NCBI RefSeq assembly: GCF_008329715.1
Contig: NZ_VTSR01000032.1
Span: 434,001-498,000, forward strand
Length of the DNA: 64,000 nt
Direction of reading: 5' to 3'
Source: Gimesia chilikensis
Lineage (GTDB): Bacteria > Planctomycetota > Planctomycetia > Planctomycetales > Planctomycetaceae
Part shown: in pieces, positions 16,991 to 26,113 of the stretch
How the letters are laid out: every line of letters starts with the position of its first letter
How positions within the stretch are numbered: the first letter of the stretch is position 1
Made by a program: the position numbers and the translations under genes
The notes under the pieces: generated by a model
The model's database searches: none
What the model saw: the letters and a program-made list of their open reading frames with translations, nothing else
Told to the model about the DNA's origin: nothing

Positions 16991-18376
16991 ATGTTTGATG
17001 TATCCCAGCAGATAAAACAGATTTTGCCCTTTCGCCTGACCGGCAGGGTGACCCGTGTCGTGGGACTGACGGCTTCGGTCTCCGGATTTCCGGCACCGCT
17101 GGGGGCAGTTTGCGCCATCGATCGGGAAAATGGTCACGCCATCGAAGCGGAGGTGGTCGGCTTCCAGGATGAAGAAACGCTTTTATTGCCTTACGAAGAG
17201 CTGACCGGAATTCGCCGTGGAGACCGTGTGTCGCTGATTCAGTCGGTCCCTGCCGTGGCGGTGGGAGATGAAATTCTGGGACGTGTCCTCGATGGACGCG
17301 GACGTTGTATCGATGGCAAAAACCAGGCGATGCTTGCGGAACGGGCCAATCTGAAGGCGAAGCCGATTTCGCCTCTGGATCGTCCGCGAATCGATACACC
17401 GCTGAGCACCGGTATTCGGACCATTGATGGGTTACTCACTTGTGGCAAAGGTCAGCGACTGGGGATCTTTGCGGGCAGTGGTGTCGGAAAAAGTACCTTG
17501 ATGGGACAGATGGCCCGCCAGAGTTCTGCGGACGTGAATGTGGTCTGCCTGGTGGGTGAGCGAGGCCGTGAAGTTCGAGAGTTCCTGGATCGCGACCTGG
17601 GGCCGGAAGGACTGTCCCGTAGTGTAGTGATTGTGGCAACGAGTGACGAACCGGCGTTGATTCGTCTGCGTGCCGCACATCTGGCAACCGCCGTCTCGGA
17701 ATACTTCCGCGATTGTGGCAAGGATGTGCTGCTGATGATGGACAGTGTGACCCGCTATGCCCTGGCACAACGGGAAATCGGCCTGGCGGCCGGTGAGCCT
17801 CCGGCGACTCGTGGCTATCCACCCAGCGTGTTTTCCCTTCTGCCTAAACTGCTGGAACGGAGTGGTCGGACAGATTCTGGAAGTATTACCGGTTTCTACA
17901 CCGTGCTCGTTGAAGCCGACGATGCGAATGAGCCGATTTCTGATACCGTGCGCGGGATCCTGGATGGCCATATCATGCTGTCGCGTAAACTGGCTCACGA
18001 ATCTCACTGGCCTGCGATTGATGTGTTGCAGAGTATCAGTCGTTCGATGAATGACATTACTTCACCGTCTCATCAGGCGGCCGCGTCAAAACTGAAAAAA
18101 CTGATGGCCGCTTATCAGCAGTCTGAAGATTTGATTTCGATTGGCGCCTATCAGACGGGCTCGAATGCGGAGGTTGACCTGGCGATTAAACTGCGACCAA
18201 TCTGGAATGAATTCCTGCGGCAGGGGAATACGGAAAACTCGAACTTTGACCTGGCAACCCAGGGGCTGGCCAATCTGACGGCACGGATGGAACAGCTCAA
18301 ACCGATGCATACAGAAGGTTCCGAAGCAGCTGCAGACGTAATGTCTCCGGCTGAGGCAGCGGGCAATCTGAACTGA
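16991..18376 (+). CDS. fliI: Flagellar type III export ATPase FliI
   Basis: FliI is a cytoplasmic hexameric ATPase related to F1-beta that supplies substrates to the export gate. The 461-residue protein has a Walker A loop GSGVGKS at 162-168 with lysine 167, a Walker B strand in DVLLMMDSVTRYALAQREIG, the family signature GEPPATRGYPPSVFSLLPKLLERSGR, and GSITGFYTVLVEADDANEPISD. The distance to fliH is only 9 bp, so the two are translated from one message. All catalytic elements are intact. Confidence 0.97.
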   Translation: MFDVSQQIKQILPFRLTGRVTRVVGLTASVSGFPAPLGAVCAIDRENGHAIEAEVVGFQDEETLLLPYEELTGIRRGDRVSLIQSVPAVAVGDEILGRVLDGRGRCIDGKNQAMLAERANLKAKPISPLDRPRIDTPLSTGIRTIDGLLTCGKGQRLGIFAGSGVGKSTLMGQMARQSSADVNVVCLVGERGREVREFLDRDLGPEGLSRSVVIVATSDEPALIRLRAAHLATAVSEYFRDCGKDVLLMMDSVTRYALAQREIGLAAGEPPATRGYPPSVFSLLPKLLERSGRTDSGSITGFYTVLVEADDANEPISDTVRGILDGHIMLSRKLAHESHWPAIDVLQSISRSMNDITSPSHQAAASKLKKLMAAYQQSEDLISIGAYQTGSNAEVDLAIKLRPIWNEFLRQGNTENSNFDLATQGLANLTARMEQLKPMHTEGSEAAADVMSPAEAAGNLN

Positions 18377-18415
18377 AGGTAAACGGAAATCTGACTCTGA
18401 CCTGAGTTTGCGATC

Positions 18416-18868
18416 ATGAAAAAATTTCGTTTTCAATTTGAATCTGTTCTGAAAATGCGACGGCATAAACGCAGTCTCTGCCGTCAGCTGCTCGGGGAGA
18501 TTCTGCAGGCAGATCAGCGTCTGGTCGAGGAGTCCCGGCGCCTGGATGCACTCCGGCAGGAACAGATTCAGGAGATCCGGCAGCGACAGGAACCGGGACG
18601 CTTAGACATCGATGCCGGTGCGAACCTGCGTTCTTACGTGGGACAGTTGCAGGCACAGTTGCGGACGGTTCAGGCCAATCGACGGCTTTTAGAAAAGCAG
18701 CTGACTGCCTGCAGACAGGCCCTGGCGAAAGCGGAGCAGGAAGTCAAGGCGATGGAAAAACTGTCAGACAAGCACCGCGAGGCATTTCAGTTTGCCCAGA
18801 TCCGTAAAGAATCTCTGGAACTGGAAGAAACCTGGGCCGCGACACAACAGTCGGGAGGTCTTCGATGA
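18416..18868 (+). CDS. fliJ: Flagellar FliJ-like protein
   Basis: The 150-residue protein is a continuous basic coiled coil beginning MKKFRFQFESVLKMRRHKRSLCRQLL, the usual 'kFkFrLesVLklReh.e' opening of FliJ. FliJ is the central stalk of the FliI hexamer and helps chaperone recycling. There are no catalytic motifs. It lies directly after fliI and its last codon overlaps the start of the next gene by 4 bp, indicating translational coupling. Confidence 0.85.
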   Translation: MKKFRFQFESVLKMRRHKRSLCRQLLGEILQADQRLVEESRRLDALRQEQIQEIRQRQEPGRLDIDAGANLRSYVGQLQAQLRTVQANRRLLEKQLTACRQALAKAEQEVKAMEKLSDKHREAFQFAQIRKESLELEETWAATQQSGGLR

Positions 18869-19512
18869 TGCGTTCTCTGGCTGTGATAGTCAGCGTGTTC
18901 TGTGTGGCTACGATCATTTCGCAGCTGCTGGGGGCAGGCTTTCTCTGGTTTCGAGGGCATCTGAATGCGGACGCTGTGAAAGATATTCGGCTGATCGTAA
19001 CCGGTCAGACTCTGGATGATGTGGAACTGGTCGAAGATGAAACAGTGCTCCCCTCCCGGGACGAAGTGACGGAAAAACGCGCCATGCGGATTCTGGAGCT
19101 GGTGGCCCGTGAAGATGAAATCGATATGCTGAAAAGCTCGATCACGCAGTCTTCCGATGCCTTGAAACAGGATCGGCTGGCCTTTGAAGCGGCCAAGCTG
19201 AAATTTGAGGAAGAACTGGCTCTGTTAAAAGAACAGAGCCAGAGTGTCGCCACGAAAAAGACACAGTCCGTGTTGATGGCATTACCATCTGGTGATGCGG
19301 TGCAGTATCTGATGCAGGTCTCACTGGAAGAGAATCTGCAACTGCTGAAGGGCATGGATGGCAAATTTATTGCCAAGCTGCTCAAGGAGTTCCTGGTGGC
19401 CCCGGATCCGATGGTGATCAAACGCGGGAAGGAAATCTTTAAGCAGATGTCACAGGACGAGCCCTTCCGAAGTTTCGCTGACGACACCCTGGATCAACTC
19501 TCTCAGAACTGA
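18865..19512 (+). CDS. MotE-like flagellar protein (membrane helix, coiled coil, MgtE-N-like tail)
   Basis: The 215-residue protein has one N-terminal membrane segment (about residues 4-26) and a long coiled coil (about 65-135). Its C-terminal helical region contains GDAVQYLMQVSLEENLQLLKGMDGKFIAKLLKEFL and resembles the MgtE N-terminal or FliG-like alpha-helical repeats seen in MotE and FliJ-adjacent proteins. MotE of alphaproteobacteria is a chaperone for the periplasmic motility protein MotC. In many flagellar operons a similar gene follows fliJ and precedes fliK, as here. Its exact role is inferred. The ATG overlaps the fliJ stop by 4 bp. It ends 239 bp before fliK. Confidence 0.6.
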   Translation: MMRSLAVIVSVFCVATIISQLLGAGFLWFRGHLNADAVKDIRLIVTGQTLDDVELVEDETVLPSRDEVTEKRAMRILELVAREDEIDMLKSSITQSSDALKQDRLAFEAAKLKFEEELALLKEQSQSVATKKTQSVLMALPSGDAVQYLMQVSLEENLQLLKGMDGKFIAKLLKEFLVAPDPMVIKRGKEIFKQMSQDEPFRSFADDTLDQLSQN

Positions 19513-19645
19513 ATCGCGGTTCCGTATTTTCTCAGCTGATAGACAGCTGCTGCTCCTGAATCGGACTAATGCGGTTTTTCGCTAAAATTGTTCTATATTA
19601 CGTATTCTGACGTCATGTCCTAGGGTTAATCCTGTCGAATATGAT

Positions 19646-19704
19646 AGTGGTGAATTCGTCGATTCCTGTCGCGTTCACCACTGCGCAGTCCTCTCTGGAG
19701 GGCT
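19646..19704 (+). promoter_or_regulatory. Two hairpins in the leader of fliK
   Basis: AGTGGTGAA (19646-19654) pairs perfectly with TTCACCACT (19674-19682). Five bases further on, AGTCCTC (19687-19693) pairs with GAGGGCT (19698-19704) over a 4-nt loop with one G-U. They lie in the 239-bp gap before fliK, which is much longer than other gaps in the cluster. This may be an internal regulatory leader or an mRNA processing region. A simple CAGCTG repeat hairpin also occurs at 19533-19549. Confidence 0.4.
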
Positions 19705-19751
19705 GAAGGCGATTGTATTCGGATACCTGTTTAACTCTGAGGTGATGAGGA

Positions 19752-21674
19752 ATGCCAGACGCTCCCAAGTTTTCCCTGCTGGATTTGCAGACACCAGATG
19801 TGAGTCAGTACGGCAGGCAGAACCTCGGTTTGCAGCGAGAAGCAACTCGTTCCACCGACTCTACTTATCGCAAGCAGCTTGCGGACTCGCTGTCACAAAA
19901 GCAGCAGCGGCCTGGCTCTGAAAAACCACAGCCAGATTCCCGTACCAATAACGAAGTGAATTCGGACCGGAGTCGTCCGGAGCCTCAAGCACCGCAGGCA
20001 CGTTCTGCCAGTGAGACACCCACTCCGGCAGAGCGAGAGCAGCAGACGCCGCGTTCTCAGGAAAATCGTAATGATGCGGTTGAACCTGGTCAGAACGCTG
20101 TTGAGCAGTCAGCGCCAGTTCAGGATACAAAGCCTGTTGCAGAAGATAGGACAGATGCTGGTGAAGTCAATGAGAGTGCCGTCCCGGTAGAATCGGGAAC
20201 GCCGGTCAAGGAAAAGTCGCCCCGCTATTCACTGTTTCAGGGGAGTGCCGCGTCTGCAACCACTCTCGAACAGGAAGTGACAACCGGAGATACGGAAATT
20301 CGTCCACCGGCGAATTTTCAGTTCTCAGAGAATCAGAACCTGGTCAAACTGCAAACCGATGTGACTGAAACCAGACCGGTGGAGTCCCTGCCGATTCCAG
20401 AAGGGTTGGCCGAGCTGCTCAAGACTCAGGAAGTCTCTACGAATCAGACTGAGACAACGTCCCTGAATGAGACACCCGGAGATGTCGAGGGGGAGCAGCA
20501 GCTCCAGGGCGCGGGACAGTCAGAGGAAATCATTGATGCTGTTGCCAATGATCAGCAGGCTGCTGAAGAAGGGCAGTCAGTAGAGTCAGCGGAGCAGCTC
20601 AAAGGGGTTAAGCAGACCGAAGATCAGCAGGCTGCGAGCCAAAAGTCCCAGGATGAGCACTCAAACTCAGACAAGGTGAAAAGCGATGTCTCCCAGGCAG
20701 CACAAGAGGCTGCCCAGCAGCAACGTTATCTGAAAGCACAGCAGCAGAATCCAAATGAAAATCATCCGCAGCAGGGACAGGATGCCGGTGACGCGAATCC
20801 GGGTCAGCAGGTCGCACAGGCGGTGATTGATCAGGTTCAGGAGCAGACCGAGAAAGCCGGTCCTGATAAAACGGAGACGACAGATGAAAAATCAGAAAAG
20901 AAGGTCGATGGGGACAAGGTTCTGCCAGAACAGAGTGCACTGAACCAGACGAATCCGCATCCTGCAGCAGCGTCAGCGGCGACTGATGCCTTACAGAAGG
21001 CCCTGACAGAGGCAACGAAGCCTGGTCCGCTCGCGCAGGAACAGCATGCCGGCAATCAGAATAGTCACGATCAGTCGCAGACTCCTGCTACAGGGCTGGG
21101 ACAGACGACAAACGTTGCCACAGAGAATCAGGCAGCCGCTCCGACCGGTCCCGTGGTTGACGCGAAGCAGGTTGAGCAGTTGATGGATCGAATCGCGAGT
21201 GCCGTGCGGCAGTCTCAATCGACGGGGCAACAGCTCAAAATCCGGTTGAGTCCACCCGAACTGGGAGCATTGCAGATCGAAGTCTCCCTGAAGAATGGTG
21301 AGTATTCCGCCAAACTGGAAGTTCAGAACAGGCATGCCCAGAAAGTCATTAACGATAACCTGGCCCAGCTGAAAGAAGCCCTGGTCAAGACGGGCGTCTC
21401 GCTGGATCGGATCGATGTGCAGATCAATACCCACTCCAGCGAGGATCAACGCTCGTCCCAGTCTGATTCGCAGCAACAGTCAGGGGCCGACTTCAATTCC
21501 AACGACTTCTCAGATCAGTCGGGGGATGCAGAGCAGGGCCATGATGAGCGTGCCTATGCTGACGAAACCATACAGCGTGAGGATGTCGAACAGGAAGAAC
21601 AGAACCGACCCCATGTGACCCGGTCGCAGGGAGTCGCTACCGAGAATGTCGAAGAGATCGACGTTCAGATCTAA
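19752..21674 (+). CDS. fliK: Flagellar hook-length control protein FliK
   Basis: FliK is exported and measures the growing hook, then switches FlhB specificity to filament proteins. The 640-residue product is long for FliK. Most of it (to about residue 460) is a low-complexity Q/E/S/T/N-rich ruler region. The C-terminal Flg_hook domain is clear at about 470-560: QQLKIRLSPPELGALQIEVSLKNGEYSAKLEVQNRHAQKVINDNLAQLKEALVKTGV, with the diagnostic L.PpeLG.l.v pattern. A Q/D-rich tail follows. TGAGGTGATGAGG precedes the ATG. Next genes flgD and flgE are its functional partners. Confidence 0.93.
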   Translation: MPDAPKFSLLDLQTPDVSQYGRQNLGLQREATRSTDSTYRKQLADSLSQKQQRPGSEKPQPDSRTNNEVNSDRSRPEPQAPQARSASETPTPAEREQQTPRSQENRNDAVEPGQNAVEQSAPVQDTKPVAEDRTDAGEVNESAVPVESGTPVKEKSPRYSLFQGSAASATTLEQEVTTGDTEIRPPANFQFSENQNLVKLQTDVTETRPVESLPIPEGLAELLKTQEVSTNQTETTSLNETPGDVEGEQQLQGAGQSEEIIDAVANDQQAAEEGQSVESAEQLKGVKQTEDQQAASQKSQDEHSNSDKVKSDVSQAAQEAAQQQRYLKAQQQNPNENHPQQGQDAGDANPGQQVAQAVIDQVQEQTEKAGPDKTETTDEKSEKKVDGDKVLPEQSALNQTNPHPAAASAATDALQKALTEATKPGPLAQEQHAGNQNSHDQSQTPATGLGQTTNVATENQAAAPTGPVVDAKQVEQLMDRIASAVRQSQSTGQQLKIRLSPPELGALQIEVSLKNGEYSAKLEVQNRHAQKVINDNLAQLKEALVKTGVSLDRIDVQINTHSSEDQRSSQSDSQQQSGADFNSNDFSDQSGDAEQGHDERAYADETIQREDVEQEEQNRPHVTRSQGVATENVEEIDVQI

Positions 21675-21714
21675 TAGTCCCCCCCTTGTTAACGGAATTT
21701 AAGGAGTTGCCAGG

Positions 21715-22152
21715 ATGGCAGTCGATGCAGTGAGCGGAAGCAGTGGAGCCAGCAGTTCCACAAACGTGAAGGTGGTCGATGCCGATGAAGTCGGTTTCAA
21801 TGGTTTGACCGCCGATAATTTCATGAAGTTGCTGATTACCGAGTTGCAGAACCAGGATCCGACAAACCCGATGGGGAATGAAGAGCTTCTGGGACAGATT
21901 TCCAGCATGCGGGAACTTCAGTCGAATATCGAGTTGTCAGATACGCTGAAAGAGATTACCTCCGGCCAGTCGCTGACTCAGGCCGCCGGTCTGATCGGGA
22001 AGCAGGTGGAAGGACAGGACAGTTCTGATAACTCGGTGTCCGGTGTGGTGGAACGTGCTTTCGTACGCGATAGCAAAGCCTACGTTGCCGTTGGTAATTC
22101 CGAAGTGCCGGTGTCGTCGATCACCTCGGTACAGGAACCAGCAAGTGAATGA
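21715..22152 (+). CDS. flgD: Flagellar hook assembly (capping) protein FlgD
   Basis: FlgD caps the growing hook and guides FlgE polymerisation. The 145-residue protein has the conserved N-terminal module: NFMKLLITELQNQDPTNPMGNEELLGQISSMRELQSNIELSD (about residues 33-75), with the signature FMKLLvtELqNQDPtnPm. It then has the start of the beta-rich part (AAGLIGKQVEGQD). It is shorter than E. coli FlgD (about 230 residues) and lacks most of the C-terminal FlgD Ig/tudor region, which is common in distant phyla. The ATG is preceded by TTTAAGGAGTTGCC, a strong ribosome site. Confidence 0.93.
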   Translation: MAVDAVSGSSGASSSTNVKVVDADEVGFNGLTADNFMKLLITELQNQDPTNPMGNEELLGQISSMRELQSNIELSDTLKEITSGQSLTQAAGLIGKQVEGQDSSDNSVSGVVERAFVRDSKAYVAVGNSEVPVSSITSVQEPASE

Positions 22153-22346
22153 TATTTCAGAGGTTACAGAATCAGCTTCATTTGAAGCTTGCCTGAACCG
22201 ACCGAAATTTAAGAAAAATGGGAAGATGATCAGGATCAGTTTAGACGATACACAGAATACTGCTGTGGTACAGTTCTGACTGATGCTGCGCAAAAACGAA
22301 CCTAAGGATTGGGTATTAACCTGGTTGATTCAACCGAGGAGTTGTC

Positions 22347-24038
22347 ATGGGATTGACGTCTGCATTAAATACATCATTGGGTGGTCTGAGCCTGAATGAA
22401 ACCAGCATCGATGTGTTGGGTAACAATATCGCCAACGCTGGCACCAATGGTTTTAAAGCCTCTAATGTGCTGTTCACGACGCAGCTTGCTCGAACCTTAA
22501 GTGTGGGTTCACGTCCTTCCTCCTCAAACGGTGGTACGAACCCTCGCCAGATCGGTCTGGGGGCCTTGAGTGCTTCGATTCGTAAGGACTTCACTCAGGG
22601 GAGTGTGACCAACAGTACCAGCCCCTCCGACCTCGCGATTCAGGGAGATGGTTTCTTTATTCTGGACAGCCCCGATGGTCAGGTATACTCCCGGAATGGT
22701 AACTTCGAATTGAACAGCTCGAGCCTGTTGACCAACCAGAGTGGTTATCTGGTTCAGGGGTATGGCGTTGATGAAGACTTTAACCTGGTTAAGACTACTC
22801 TGACTGACATTAAAGTTCCCCTCGGGGACTTGAACGTGGCCCAGGCAACCAAGAATGTTGAGATTGGTGGTGCATTACTGCCGACCGGGGAAATTGGAAC
22901 CCAAGGCTCGATCTTGACGACAGGGAACTTAACTGATGCCGGGAACGCGAACGCGGCCATTACTGGTACGACATTGCTGACCGACATCGAAGAAACGATT
23001 GGTACGCCGCTGTTTACTCTGGGAGAAACACTGTCATTTACGCCCAGCAAAGGGGGGCGAACTCTGGATCCATTGACCATGCAGGTAACGGCAACCACAA
23101 CTGCCGCTGATTTTGCCAGCTTTATGGACCGAACTCTGGGGATTCAGAATGGCGGTGGCATTCCCAATGATGCGACCACTGGCGCTCAACCAGGAGTGAC
23201 GGTGACTGCCGGTGGTGCTTTTCAGATCGTGGGGAATACCGGGACCGTGAATGATATCTCGGTGACCATTGGTAATATTACTTCCGATGGCTCAACTGTA
23301 CCGATGGCGTTCACGAAAAGTGAGTCTGCGAATGGTGAAAGTGCGATTACCGACTTCGTAATTTTTGACTCACTGGGTGAACCGGTGACGATGAAGATGA
23401 CCAGCTCGCTGGAATCACGCTCTTCCAACAATACGGTCTTCCGCTACTTCCTCGAGAGTGCAGATGACAATGACGGTGATATCGCGGTCTCCAATGGAAC
23501 GATTACGTTCGACAGTAAGGGGAATGTGACTAACTTCACCCCTTCTACATTCGGGATCAGCCGGGTCAATACCGCTGCTGATGAAATGGATGTGTCCATC
23601 GACCTTTCGAACATCTCCGGTATTTCGTCTGCGTCGGCAGGGAGTACTCTGAAACTGGACCTGCAGGATGGTTCGGATCCGGGAACGCTGTCCAGTTTCG
23701 TGATTGACGAAACGGGGATTATTAACGGCGTGTTTGACAACGGTATTATCCGGACGCTGGGACAGGTGACACTGGCCCGGTTCTCCAACCCACAGGGTTT
23801 ACTGGAAAGTGGGAACTCCACGTTCCAGGAAGGGGTCAGTTCTGGTCCTCCGTTCCTGGTGACGCCTGGTAACTTTGGTGCCGGTACGATTCGTGCCGGT
23901 TCAATTGAACTTTCCAACACCGACGTCGGTCGAAACCTGGTTGACCTGATCGTGGCTTCCACGAACTATCGAGGGAACGCCCGTGTGATCAGTTCCGTAC
24001 AGCAGCTGGTTGACGAACTGCTGGTGCTGGGACGTTAA
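22347..24038 (+). CDS. flgE: Flagellar hook protein FlgE
   Basis: FlgE builds the hook, the universal joint of the flagellum. The 563-residue product has the rod/hook N-terminus (LGGLSLNETSIDVLGNNIANAGTNGFKAS), the FlgE motif QGDGFFIL (about residues 94-101), and the C-terminal hook signature ending NTDVGRNLVDLIVASTNYRGNARVISSVQQLVDELLVLGR. It is about 160 residues longer than E. coli FlgE. The extra sequence lies in the surface-exposed middle domains (D1/D2 region, about 150-430), which are rich in T, G, N and S. ATG is preceded by CCGAGGAGTTGTC. Confidence 0.95.
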   Translation: MGLTSALNTSLGGLSLNETSIDVLGNNIANAGTNGFKASNVLFTTQLARTLSVGSRPSSSNGGTNPRQIGLGALSASIRKDFTQGSVTNSTSPSDLAIQGDGFFILDSPDGQVYSRNGNFELNSSSLLTNQSGYLVQGYGVDEDFNLVKTTLTDIKVPLGDLNVAQATKNVEIGGALLPTGEIGTQGSILTTGNLTDAGNANAAITGTTLLTDIEETIGTPLFTLGETLSFTPSKGGRTLDPLTMQVTATTTAADFASFMDRTLGIQNGGGIPNDATTGAQPGVTVTAGGAFQIVGNTGTVNDISVTIGNITSDGSTVPMAFTKSESANGESAITDFVIFDSLGEPVTMKMTSSLESRSSNNTVFRYFLESADDNDGDIAVSNGTITFDSKGNVTNFTPSTFGISRVNTAADEMDVSIDLSNISGISSASAGSTLKLDLQDGSDPGTLSSFVIDETGIINGVFDNGIIRTLGQVTLARFSNPQGLLESGNSTFQEGVSSGPPFLVTPGNFGAGTIRAGSIELSNTDVGRNLVDLIVASTNYRGNARVISSVQQLVDELLVLGR

Positions 24039-24104
24039 TCGGATGATTAAGCAGGGTTCCAGCAGAGGGGCTGGTTTGACCACCGCCCCCGGGAGACTGG
24101 TGGC

Positions 24105-24299
24105 ATGATCAAATTGACCCGACTGAATGGTGAAGAGTTTGTTGTCAACGCGGAGCTGATTCAGAGTATTGAAAGCAGACCCGACACGTTTATTACTTTA
24201 ACTTCGGATGATCGCCTGATTGTACGGGAAAGCGTAGAAGAAGTGGTAAAACGTGCGATCGCTTATTCGCGTGCGATTCGACTGGTGCCCGGGCTGTGA
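24105..24299 (+). CDS. flbD: FlbD family flagellar protein
   Basis: This short protein of 64 residues matches the FlbD/SwrD family: MIKLTRLNGEEFVVNAELIQSIESRPDTFITLTSDDRLIVRESVEEVVKRAIAYSR, with the invariant MI.ltrlnG..f.lN.d.Ie.ie..PDT.I.l..g...vV.Es..EV..ri..y pattern. The family has a small beta-rich fold. In Bacillus the SwrD member boosts stator torque. It typically sits between flgE and motA, exactly as here. It is unrelated to the Caulobacter regulator also called FlbD. Confidence 0.92.
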   Translation: MIKLTRLNGEEFVVNAELIQSIESRPDTFITLTSDDRLIVRESVEEVVKRAIAYSRAIRLVPGL

Positions 24300-24412
24300 G
24301 ACAGATTCTGGTTGATTGAGCAATTATAACTTGTGATGGTGAGGGGCCTGCTCTCCGGTTTGCTGCGATCCGGATTTGAGTGAGTCCACTGACATCAGGG
24401 ACCTTGATAGAA

Positions 24413-25192
24413 ATGGATAAGGCAACAGCCGGCGGACTCGTTTCAGGCATCATATTGCTGCTGCTGGCGATCTTCATTGCGCCAGGGTCAAGCTTCAGTG
24501 CCTTTATCGATATTCCCTCCGCTGCGGTGGTGGTCGGTGGGGCGATCGCAGCCTGTTTCATCGCCTTTCCGGGAGCAGCGATGCTGCTGTTTCCCAAGGT
24601 ACTGAAAAAGGTCTTCTTTCCCCAGCAGCCGGAACTGGCTCCCGTGATTTCTCAGATCGTTGAGTTTGCTGAAATCGCCCGTCGCGACGGGATTCTGGCT
24701 CTGGAAGCCAAAACGGAAGAAATCGAGGACCCTTTCATTCTACTCGGCGTTCAGATGGCGGTGGACGGGACCGACGTGGATCTCATGGAACAGATTCTCC
24801 GCACTGAGATGGAAGCTGTGGCCGGTCGTCATAAAAACGGCAAATCACTGATGGATACAGTTGGTCGATACGCACCGGCATTCGGGATGATTGGAACCCT
24901 GATGGGGCTGATCATCATGCTGGGGAACATGGATGACCCGGAAGCCATTGGCCCGGGTATGGCGGTGGCGTTGATCACGACCCTGTACGGGGCACTGGTC
25001 TCGAACCTGTTCTTTCTCCCTTTTGCCGACAAGCTGGCTTATTACAGTAAACAGGAATTCCAGGTTCGGGAAGTCATCATTAAAGGGCTGATTGCAATCC
25101 AGGAAGGGGATAATCCCCGGGTGATTGAGCAGAAGCTGAATACCTTCCTGCCGGCAGACCAGCGTGTCAGCAAAGACGGTCAGGCTGCCTGA
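24413..25192 (+). CDS. motA: Flagellar motor stator protein MotA
   Basis: MotA forms the ion channel and torque generator with MotB and presses on FliG. The 259-residue protein has four membrane helices: two near the N-terminus (about residues 5-25 and 35-55), a cytoplasmic torque loop, and two near 150-175 and 182-202. The signature VGRYAPAFGMIGTLMGLIIMLGNMDDPEAIGPGMAVALITTLYGALVSNLFFLPFADKL is the MotA/TolQ channel region. I prefer the ATG at 24413; an in-frame GTG at 24380 has no ribosome-binding site. motB follows after 36 bp. Confidence 0.94.
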   Translation: MDKATAGGLVSGIILLLLAIFIAPGSSFSAFIDIPSAAVVVGGAIAACFIAFPGAAMLLFPKVLKKVFFPQQPELAPVISQIVEFAEIARRDGILALEAKTEEIEDPFILLGVQMAVDGTDVDLMEQILRTEMEAVAGRHKNGKSLMDTVGRYAPAFGMIGTLMGLIIMLGNMDDPEAIGPGMAVALITTLYGALVSNLFFLPFADKLAYYSKQEFQVREVIIKGLIAIQEGDNPRVIEQKLNTFLPADQRVSKDGQAA

Positions 25193-25228
25193 TGTTCTCA
25201 ATCTGTCAAAGGAAAGGAGGCGATTCAG

Positions 25229-25957
25229 ATGGCGATGCCTGAAGAAGACGGACCTCCTGGCGTTCCGGAATGGGTGGTCACCTATGGTGACATGATGTCG
25301 TTGTTGCTGACATTCTTCATCATGCTGGTGTCCATGAGTGAGATCCGTAACGACGAAGGATCCGTGCGTGCCATGCTGGATTCGCTGCGGGAGCGATTCG
25401 GAACGCATCACGGCACAGCCGCCGTGCCGGGAAAATCGCTGGATCCTACCAGTAACCGCAGTAAGCCCGCCTCCAAGGGGACCAGCTCTGACGGTGGGAC
25501 TAAAATGGGCAAAGCGGACTCTTCGGGAGGAGGCGGCCCTTTTAAAACCGTGGAACGAATTAATACAGGAACCGAGGTGACCCTGGGGGGGGCAGCCTGT
25601 TTTGATCGATTTTCTGCGGAGCTGACTCCTGCGCTGAAGAAAAAACTGGATGTGATTGCGGAGGTGCTGCTGCCCACTCCCAATCGGCTAATCGTACGGG
25701 GGCATGCCTCGCCCGAGCCTTTACCAAAGGACTCAAAATTCCTGGATTCCCAGGAAATCTCTTTCTATCGGGCCAAAAATGTAGCAGAGTACCTTAAGGG
25801 CAAGGGAATTGCACCCGAACGACTGATTGTCAGTTCAGTGGGAGATGCTGAGCCACGGACCATCACACGCGACCCGCAAGAGCAATACTTGAATCGTCGG
25901 GTTGACGTATTTTTGATTGATGCGTATATAGACACTCCGCAGACAGGTAAGCGTTGA
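25229..25957 (+). CDS. motB: Flagellar motor stator protein MotB
   Basis: MotB anchors the stator to peptidoglycan and carries the ion-binding aspartate. The 242-residue protein has its single membrane helix near the N-terminus (about 17-38) with D21 in the conserved YGDMMSLLLTFFIMLVSM motif. A flexible linker (about 60-110) is followed by a C-terminal OmpA-like peptidoglycan-binding domain (about 120-235: IVRGHASPEP, then FYRAKNVAEYLKGKGIAPERLIVSSVGDAEP and YLNRRVDVFLI). AAGGAAAGGAGGCG upstream is one of the strongest ribosome sites in the window, as expected for a limiting stator subunit. Confidence 0.95.
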   Translation: MAMPEEDGPPGVPEWVVTYGDMMSLLLTFFIMLVSMSEIRNDEGSVRAMLDSLRERFGTHHGTAAVPGKSLDPTSNRSKPASKGTSSDGGTKMGKADSSGGGGPFKTVERINTGTEVTLGGAACFDRFSAELTPALKKKLDVIAEVLLPTPNRLIVRGHASPEPLPKDSKFLDSQEISFYRAKNVAEYLKGKGIAPERLIVSSVGDAEPRTITRDPQEQYLNRRVDVFLIDAYIDTPQTGKR

Positions 25958-26113
25958 GTTCTACAATCAATTTTGCCTGATCGGCGTTCCGGAAATCGCT
26001 TTGTAATCAAATACAGAGCCTGATTGGTCTAATCAAAACCGCCGAAGTGGATGCAGAGGGGCACATGATGTGTCCCTGCGCCAACAGAGTGCGAGAGTTC
26101 AAGGAGGAAACTC

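Noticed and set aside
22145-22279. 44-codon frame starting at GTG and overlapping the end of flgD
   Set aside because: It has no clear ribosome site beyond the flgD coding sequence and no recognisable family; it may be chance.
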